Source: Synechococcales cyanobacterium bin31.maxbin.ball.101 (GTDB taxonomy: Bacteria > Cyanobacteriota > Cyanobacteriia > Leptolyngbyales > Leptolyngbyaceae). Taken from it: a stretch of DNA of 48,934 nucleotides. Below are positions 43,837 through 48,934 of the stretch, piece after piece. Both the position numbers and the translations under genes were made by a program. The notes under the pieces are model-generated. The model was not told the DNA's origin. It saw nothing but the letters and a program-made list of their open reading frames with translations, and did not search any database. Position 1 is the stretch's first letter, and every line of letters starts with the position of its first letter. The DNA lies in assembly GCA_013298165.1 (NCBI GenBank), contig JAAFJU010000022.1, positions 1-48,934 of the forward strand. Reading direction: 5' to 3'.

Positions 43837-44532
43837 ATGCTGACACTCCTTGGATCATTGGTGGCGATTGCGGCCCTCGATAGTCTCAACCCTACAGCGA
43901 TTACATTGCAAATCTATTTGTTAAGCACGCCTAAGCCCATCGCGCGATCGATCGCGTTTATTTTCGGCGTATTTTTAACCTATTGGACTGCTGGACTATT
44001 GGCAGTTTTGGGATTGAGAACATTGGTTGTATCAGCAATTTCCAATGTTAATTCTGCCTTCCCTGAGTCACATATTTATACTATTCAATTACTGATCGGA
44101 ATTGCACTATTAATCGGTGGATTCAGCTTCAATTCCTCGACGCAAACCGATCAGGGAAAACGTCCGAAAAATTTGACTTTGGGACGGACTTTCTTACTGG
44201 GTATGGCAGTGACGATGTTTGATTTTCCGACGGCATTGCCTTATTTAGCGGCGATCGAACAGATTGCCCGAGCTAAGTTAGATCTATTGAGCATCACGGG
44301 TGCCTTAGGCTTATACAACTTCATTTTTGTGTTCCCTCAACTCGTGCTGCTGGGCATCTACATTTGTTTTCACCAACAAAGCACTATCTTACTAAACCGA
44401 ATCAATGCTTCAATCGCTATTTGGTCTCCTAAGATTCTGCGCGGGCTTCTGCTAGTGCTAGGAATCTTGCTGATCGTTGATAGTGTTGCCTACAGCTTTG
44501 GTCACTCTTTGATAAAACTCTCACTCTCATAA
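43837..44532 (+). CDS. GAP family (Sap-like) membrane transporter
   Basis: A membrane protein of 231 residues from the ATG at 43837, which opens MLTLLGSLVAIAALDSLNPT as family members do; a GTG at 43780 would add 19 residues. Six hydrophobic segments are seen. The family (GAP/SfLAP, LysE superfamily-like) is linked to export of small molecules or lipids; the substrate is unknown. It is probably repressed by the divergent TetR protein. Confidence 0.8.
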   Translation: MLTLLGSLVAIAALDSLNPTAITLQIYLLSTPKPIARSIAFIFGVFLTYWTAGLLAVLGLRTLVVSAISNVNSAFPESHIYTIQLLIGIALLIGGFSFNSSTQTDQGKRPKNLTLGRTFLLGMAVTMFDFPTALPYLAAIEQIARAKLDLLSITGALGLYNFIFVFPQLVLLGIYICFHQQSTILLNRINASIAIWSPKILRGLLLVLGILLIVDSVAYSFGHSLIKLSLS

Positions 44533-44625
44533 ATACACAGAAAGGGAAAACTAGACGCGATCGAAGCCTACCTCATTGCAAAACTGAGCAAACTGAATGA
44601 GGAGGTTCGATCGGAATCTTGAATA
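44533..44625. other. Short gap with a possible gene-end relic
   Basis: A plus-strand frame reads AIEAYLIAKLSKLNEEVRSES then stop, with no start or ribosome site. It looks like the tail of a lost gene, but I cannot name the family. Confidence 0.25.
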
Positions 44626-44871
44626 TTACCGATTGACGCTACTCATATCAGGATAACGATCGCCCACAGCCACACCTTGGGGCGCGATGGATTCAATCCG
44701 GCGCAAATCTTCAGCCGTCAGATCGATCGCTGCTGCCGATGCCAACTGACTCGGCGTCACTTGCTTTTCGGCAGCAATTTGTTTAATCTGCTCGACCAAT
44801 GCGAGATTTTTGGCAAAGTTTTCGCCTTGGAAGCGGGGTGAGTGACGCCGATAATCATCTTCGGCAAACAT
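44626..44871 (-). pseudogene. Aldo/keto reductase C-terminal remnant with internal deletion
   Basis: An 81-codon frame. [20 protein letters not shown], then [15 protein letters not shown], match the late part of AKR enzymes, and the end ([16 protein letters not shown], then [13 protein letters not shown]) matches their last 30 residues. The roughly 35 residues that should lie between, holding the NADP-binding motif (IVPIPGTKR-like), are missing, with the join inside [11 protein letters not shown]. The first 200 or so residues are absent too. A dead gene. Confidence 0.75.
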
Positions 44872-45387
44872 CCGTTCCAGTGTTATTCACCAAGCAATCA
44901 AAATATTGGTTGTCGATACAGTGATAGTAACGATGAAAGCCAGCCTTTCCAATACACAAACCTCGCCAGTTATTGCCTAATCCTCCAAATAGGTGAACCG
45001 ATATTAGCGATCGTTGTTCAGGGTAAAAAAGCGGCTCTCCTGGGAGAAGAAACCCATCGCTATGATGCAGGCCAATATTTGGTTATCTCCGTTGATTTAC
45101 CACTGAGTGGATTTGTGACGGAGGCGACTCCTGAACAGCCCTATTTAGGATTTCGGCTGAGTCTTGAAATGGACGATCGTATTAGTGGCTTGATGCGATC
45201 GCCTTTTGATCCACGATCGCTCATGACTCAATCTCTTGACCGATCGCTCGTTCCCTCAGTGACAAGGGTAAGAACGGCAGAACAAGCAATAGAAGCCAAG
45301 GGATCACAGAGCCGATCGCTAAGACAATTCCTAATTTTGCAATCTGAGAGAGGCCCGAGAGTGAGGACATGGAAGCTTGCTAAGTGA
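44842..45387 (+). pseudogene. Truncated AraC-type regulator (N-terminal domain only)
   Basis: Translation from 44842 gives 181 residues. The stretch LAIVVQGKKAALLGEETHRY, then DAGQYLVISVDLPLSGFVTE and TPEQPYLGFRL, is the AraC_N ligand-binding domain of YqhC-like regulators. After about residue 120 the sequence turns into low-similarity Arg/Ser-rich residues, and the two C-terminal HTH motifs are absent. The first codons run antisense through the AKR remnant, so the true start is probably lost. A divergent AraC-AKR pair has decayed here. Confidence 0.65.
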
Positions 45388-45668
45388 AACTTGGCATTAT
45401 CATATGGCTTTAACTCGTCGCATTTCCGAATAGATAAGATAATGGAAACGGTATATGCCCCATCGAAGGAATCAGGACGACGATATTTTTTAGATAGTTT
45501 AGAGTCAATTCAAGCATTGCGATCGTTTTGGAAACGCGGTTAAATCATTTGCCTGCTACGGCGATTCGAGCGGAGTATGACCGAGTTCGATCGTTATTTA
45601 GCTAAGAGAATTGTACATTGCGTTATACTGTGAACGTACTTGAATGAAATAGGAGGCTCGATTTCATC
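45388..45668. other. Gap with a 33-codon frame, probably relic
   Basis: Only short frames. The longest with an ATG is 45442-45543 on the plus strand (METVYAPSKESGRRYFLDSL onward, 33 residues), which has no clear ribosome site and no known family. The end of the gap holds the promoter region and the AGGAGG ribosome site (45651-45656) of the next gene. Confidence 0.3.
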
Positions 45669-45950
45669 ATGATTCCAGATCAGTTAGGTGGATTACTGCA
45701 CAGTCGATCGAGCCGAGGCGAAGCTCTGAGTAATTTGGAAATAGAGCAGCTTGACGCTTGGTATGCAGAGAAGGATTCCCAAGAGGCACGATTGCTGAAA
45801 ATGTCTGGGTCTGATATCGATTGTGTAGCTTTACAAGCAAAGATTGATGCATCTTTGGAAAAAATTAGCGCGGTCTCTCAGGAAATCCGGCAAGTGTCAT
45901 CGGGAAACGCGATTTTGCGGCAAGAAATTTTTGAGTTACTTCGGGTGTGA
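45669..45950 (+). CDS. Small helical protein upstream of dinB
   Basis: A 93-residue protein with an AGGAGG ribosome site 12 bases before the start. It is acidic and helical, with a likely coiled coil from about residue 55 (LQAKIDASLEKISAVSQEI). No membrane segment. Its TGA overlaps the dinB ATG (TGATG), so the two are translationally coupled. I do not recognise a family. The coupling hints at a role with DNA polymerase IV, which is inference only. Confidence 0.7.
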   Translation: MIPDQLGGLLHSRSSRGEALSNLEIEQLDAWYAEKDSQEARLLKMSGSDIDCVALQAKIDASLEKISAVSQEIRQVSSGNAILRQEIFELLRV

Positions 45951-47023
45951 TGTCCGCCATTCGTAAAGTCATTCATGTGGATCTCGATGCCTTTTACGCT
46001 TCAGTTGAGCAGCGCGATAACCCAGCACTGCGAGGCAAGCCTGTCGCGGTCGGTGGTTCGCCTGAGAAACGAGGTGCTGTGGCAGCCGCTAGCTACGAAG
46101 CCCGTGCCTTTGGCGTCTATTCAGCGACCCCATCTCGCACCGCAAAATATAAATGTCCTGAACTGATTTTTGTGCCTCCCCGCTTTGAAGTTTACAAAGG
46201 AGTTTCAGCGCAGATCCAGGAGATTTTTCATCGATATACCGATCGCGTGGAACCCGTTGCCCTAGATGAGGCGTATCTCGATGTGACTGAAAATAAGTTG
46301 GGGATTGCCTCGGCGCAGCAGATTGCTCAGGAAATCCGATCGGACATCTTCACCACCACCCAATTGACCGCCTCGGCTGGCGTTTCAGTCAATAAATTCC
46401 TTGCAAAGATGGCATCGGGAATCAATAAGCCCAATGGGATGGCGGTGATTTTGCCACACCAGGCAGCGGACTTTGTGGAGACGCTGCCGATCGAAAAGTT
46501 TCATGGCATTGGCAAGGTAACGGCGAGGAAATTGCATGAGATGGGGATTTTTACCGGGGCTGATTTGAAGGGGCGATCGTTGGCTGAATTAGTCGGACAG
46601 TTTGGCAAGGTGGGGCGGTTTTATTATCAAATTGCAAGAGGGGAGGACGATCGTCCGGTGGTCGCCGATCGGGTCCGGAAATCGGTCAGTGTGGAAACCT
46701 CCTATGACCCAGATTTGAATGATACAGACGAGATTGAACGGGCATTAGAGAAGGTTGTGATCGATCTTCATCGGCGATTGGAGAAGTCAGGATTGGCAGG
46801 GCAGACGTTGATTTTGAAGGTGAAGTTTGCGGATTATTCGCAGGTAACGCGGTGTGTGACGCAGGCGAGTGCGTTTATGGAGGTGCGATCGATCCAGGAA
46901 TCATCTCTTCAACTGCTCAATGGATTAGAGTTGGAGGAGAAATCCGTTCGATTATTGGGATTAGGAATTGGGAAACTCATTCATGAAGACACCGATTTTC
47001 AGCAGCTTGTTTTAGAGATGTAG
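45950..47023 (+). CDS. dinB: DNA polymerase IV (Y family)
   Basis: A 357-residue Y-family polymerase for translesion synthesis, of normal length. Catalytic motifs: HVDLDAFYASVEQ near 8-20 with the first Asp, LDEAYLDV near 102-109 with Asp-Glu, then the thumb HhH region (KFHGIGKVTARKLHEMG near 183) and the little-finger domain (RKSVSVETSYD near 240). ATG at 45950 is preferred over a GTG three bases earlier, because it overlaps the stop of the upstream small gene. Confidence 0.95.
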   Translation: MSAIRKVIHVDLDAFYASVEQRDNPALRGKPVAVGGSPEKRGAVAAASYEARAFGVYSATPSRTAKYKCPELIFVPPRFEVYKGVSAQIQEIFHRYTDRVEPVALDEAYLDVTENKLGIASAQQIAQEIRSDIFTTTQLTASAGVSVNKFLAKMASGINKPNGMAVILPHQAADFVETLPIEKFHGIGKVTARKLHEMGIFTGADLKGRSLAELVGQFGKVGRFYYQIARGEDDRPVVADRVRKSVSVETSYDPDLNDTDEIERALEKVVIDLHRRLEKSGLAGQTLILKVKFADYSQVTRCVTQASAFMEVRSIQESSLQLLNGLELEEKSVRLLGLGIGKLIHEDTDFQQLVLEM

Positions 47024-47081
47024 CCCGTTTGTCTGACCGATGATTTGCTATGATACTTAGGCTGTTGCACAGTTTTGGATT

Positions 47082-48632
47082 ATGCCTCGCCATTTCAATA
47101 CGACGGGTCCTTGCAAACCAAATCTGCACTATATGCTGCCGCCGACCGATCGACTCCCTAATTTAGAGCGTGTGGTCGAGCAGCAAAATTATTTTGTCAT
47201 TCATGCACCCAGACAAACGGGAAAAACAACGGCAATGTTAGCGTTGGCAAAACAGTTGATGGCAACGCAGCGCTATGCGGCAGTGATGGTGTCCGTTGAA
47301 GTGGGGCAACCGTTTGGAGAAGATGTTGGGCAAGCTGAGTTAGCAATTCTAGAAGCTTGGCGGCGAGCTTGTCGAGTCCGCTTACCGAGTGAATTACAGC
47401 TTCCTGTCGGTCCACCTGCTGCGGCTGGAGGACGCCTTCAAAGTGCGTTACAAGAGTGGGCAATCTCGGCTCCGTTGCCCTTAGTAGTTTTGATTGATGA
47501 AATTGATTCATTGCGGGATGCAGCATTATTATCGATTTTGAGACAGTTACGTGATGGTTTTCCCGATCGTCCTGAAGCCTTTCCCCAGTCGATCGGATTG
47601 ATTGGCTTGCGGGATGTGCGGGATTACAAAATTGCGGCGGGAGGCAGTGACCAACTCAATACCTCCAGTCCATTCAATATCAAAGTACAGTCATTGACCC
47701 TACGGGATTTCAGTCGGGAAGAGGTGGCAATCCTCTACGGGCAACATACGACGGAAACAGGGCAAGCATTTGAGGAGGAGGCGATCGATCTCACCTTTGA
47801 GTTGACCCAGGGACAACCCTGGTTGGTGAATGCTTTAGCGAAGGAAGTGGTGGAGGTGATTCTGCCAGATTCGAGTCAGACCATTACGATCGGGCACATC
47901 CAAGTGGCGAAAGAGAATCTGATTCGACGGAAAGATACCCACTTGGATAGTTTGGCAGAGCGATTACGTGAAGCGCGGGTGCGATCGGTTTTGGAGCCGA
48001 TGATGGCGGGGTTGGATTTAGGGGAGACTAGAGATGACGATCGCGATTTCTTAGTGGATTTGGGATTATTACGGCGTGATCAAGGTGGGGGATTAGTGGT
48101 GGCGAATGCGATTTATCGGGAGATTTTGCCCCGTGTATTGGCGCAAGGTCCACAGGATAGTCTGCCTAGCATTTCGCCGACTTGGTTAACGGCGACGGGC
48201 ATTTTGGATATAGAAGCTCTGCGGGATGCCTTTTTAGCATTTTGGATTCAGCATGGCGAACCACTGCTGAATAGTGCTGCTTATCATGAGATTGCACCTC
48301 ATTTGGTATTGATGGCATTTTTACATCGGGTGGTCAATGGGGGTGGAACATTGGAGCGGGAATATGCCATTGGACGCGATCGGATGGATTTATGTTTACG
48401 GTACGGTGCGGTGACATTGGGAATTGAGTTAAAGGTACAGCGTGATGACGGGCGTGATCAAGTGGCGCGAGGGCTGCTGCAGATCGATCGGTATTTAGCG
48501 CGATTGAATCTTGCAACGGGTTGGTTGGTAATTTTCGATCGAACACGGAATGCGTTACCGATTGAAACACGGGTGCGATCGGAGATTCGTCAAACTGAAA
48601 CAGGACGATCGATCGAAGTGATCTATGCATAA
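47082..48632 (+). CDS. AAA-like ATPase fused to a PD-(D/E)XK-type nuclease domain
   Basis: A 516-residue protein. The N-terminal P-loop ATPase has Walker A HAPRQTGKTTAM near 40-50 and Walker B VVLIDEIDSL near 134-143, followed by a sensor/lid part (ELTQGQPWLVNALAKEV near 245) like archaeal-type ATPases. The C-terminal domain has DRMDLCLRYGAVTLGIELKV near 433-452, whose Asp and Glu-x-Lys spacing fits a PD-(D/E)XK nuclease core. Similar proteins are common, often in many copies, in cyanobacteria and gliding bacteria, and their role is unknown; defence or mobile-element function is often supposed. It lies alone between dinB and an IS66 end. Confidence 0.8.
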   Translation: MPRHFNTTGPCKPNLHYMLPPTDRLPNLERVVEQQNYFVIHAPRQTGKTTAMLALAKQLMATQRYAAVMVSVEVGQPFGEDVGQAELAILEAWRRACRVRLPSELQLPVGPPAAAGGRLQSALQEWAISAPLPLVVLIDEIDSLRDAALLSILRQLRDGFPDRPEAFPQSIGLIGLRDVRDYKIAAGGSDQLNTSSPFNIKVQSLTLRDFSREEVAILYGQHTTETGQAFEEEAIDLTFELTQGQPWLVNALAKEVVEVILPDSSQTITIGHIQVAKENLIRRKDTHLDSLAERLREARVRSVLEPMMAGLDLGETRDDDRDFLVDLGLLRRDQGGGLVVANAIYREILPRVLAQGPQDSLPSISPTWLTATGILDIEALRDAFLAFWIQHGEPLLNSAAYHEIAPHLVLMAFLHRVVNGGGTLEREYAIGRDRMDLCLRYGAVTLGIELKVQRDDGRDQVARGLLQIDRYLARLNLATGWLVIFDRTRNALPIETRVRSEIRQTETGRSIEVIYA

Positions 48633-48755
48633 TGCTTTCTTATTATTCCGAGTAGTTAAATCAGAACGCACTGCGTCTTGTTTTGGAGAGGGATAATGTG
48701 CGATCGTCAAAAGTCATGAAACCCTGCCCAATTTACGATTGACGTTTCTATAATG

Positions 48756-48934
48756 GTAATTGCTCAACTGGGGGTAGTTGACAGCAGGATAAAAGTTGGT
48801 AAATTGAAGAGATGAAAGACCTTCCCGACCTGCAAGCACTCACCCCTGAGGCCAAAGATGCCTTGATTGCATTGCTGTGGGAAGAACTTCAGAAATTGCG
48901 TCAAGCATCCGAGAAGCGTCCCAAGAAGACCGCA
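48756..48934 (+). mobile_element. Left end of an IS66-family element (ISBst12-like), truncated by window
   Basis: GTAATTGCTCAACTGGGGG at 48756 begins with GTAA, as IS66-family terminal repeats do, and lies 56 bases before the transposase ATG. That leaves no room for the IS66 accessory genes tnpA and tnpB, which suits the ISBst12-like subgroup. The boundary is a guess without the other end. Confidence 0.5.
48812..48934 (+). CDS. IS66-family transposase, N-terminal part (runs off the window)
   Basis: The first 41 codons are MKDLPDLQALTPEAKDALIA followed by LLWEELQKLRQ and a Lys/Pro-rich stretch. This opening is typical of IS66 transposases (TnpC), whose leucine-zipper-like N-terminus is followed by a zinc finger and a DDE catalytic domain, here beyond the edge. 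GAAGAG precedes the ATG. Confidence 0.7.
   Translation, partial: MKDLPDLQALTPEAKDALIALLWEELQKLRQASEKRPKKTA

Noticed and set aside
1-48934. CRISPR arrays, tRNA or rRNA genes
   Set aside because: No regularly spaced repeats and no cloverleaf or rRNA-like segments were recognised by eye; a covariance search could still find a tRNA.

Overview
The window is cyanobacterial. The palindrome CGATCG, usually inside the HIP1 octamer GCGATCGC, recurs throughout. The gene content agrees: a biliverdin-type phytochrome with an Rcp-like regulator, a TPS-domain exoprotein of the NPNG type, an OrfB-only IS605-family element, and several small stress proteins. It looks like a filamentous, Leptolyngbya-type genome, but I cannot name the species. 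Whether this is chromosome or a large plasmid is open, because a ParA/ParB pair with its own palindromic sites sits in the middle.

Layout. (1) 172-6692: a tightly packed plus-strand operon of four genes: MoxR-type AAA+ ATPase, DUF5682 protein, VWA (CoxE-like) protein and a double-SWIM zinc-finger protein. The first three overlap by ATGA. This is the best candidate for a poorly described multi-component system. (2) 6.9-19.4 kb: an accessory block with an AT-hook protein, a tnpB-only IS200/IS605 element with recognisable ends, a 2358-residue multi-LamG protein, a ParB/ParA pair with two copies of a 20-bp perfect palindrome, and a YhcG/DUF1016 nuclease. (3) 19.5-36.8 kb: SelO, then a stress and signalling region. 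It holds two CsbD-like proteins, a cytoplasmic alpha-amylase, a NarL regulator, two REC-histidine kinases, a bacteriophytochrome with its response regulator, GlsB/YeaQ, a 54-residue membrane protein, Dps, a PRC-barrel protein, a sterol-desaturase-fold hydroxylase, a YflT-like glycine-zipper protein, a BON lipoprotein, a small secreted protein and MarC. (4) 36.8-40 kb: a hydrolase/acyltransferase pair that looks like a split form of the phytyl-ester-synthase (Slr2103-like) architecture, then a MarR regulator and a glutathionyl-hydroquinone reductase that share an operator. (5) 40-45.6 kb: a TPS exoprotein and a TetR-GAP divergon with two strong inverted repeats, set among broken genes (flavin-oxidase, aldo-keto reductase and AraC remnants). 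(6) 45.7-48.9 kb: a 93-residue protein overlapping dinB, an ATPase-nuclease fusion, and the start of an IS66-family transposase cut by the window edge.

How the genes work together: region 1 probably forms one machine in which the MoxR ATPase remodels a VWA-bound partner, with SWIM and DUF5682 as client or effector. In region 3 a red/far-red sensor and two phospho-relay kinases lie beside genes for iron and oxidative protection, osmotic or desiccation stress, and glucan turnover. That suggests light- and stress-linked control, but the sequence does not prove the link.
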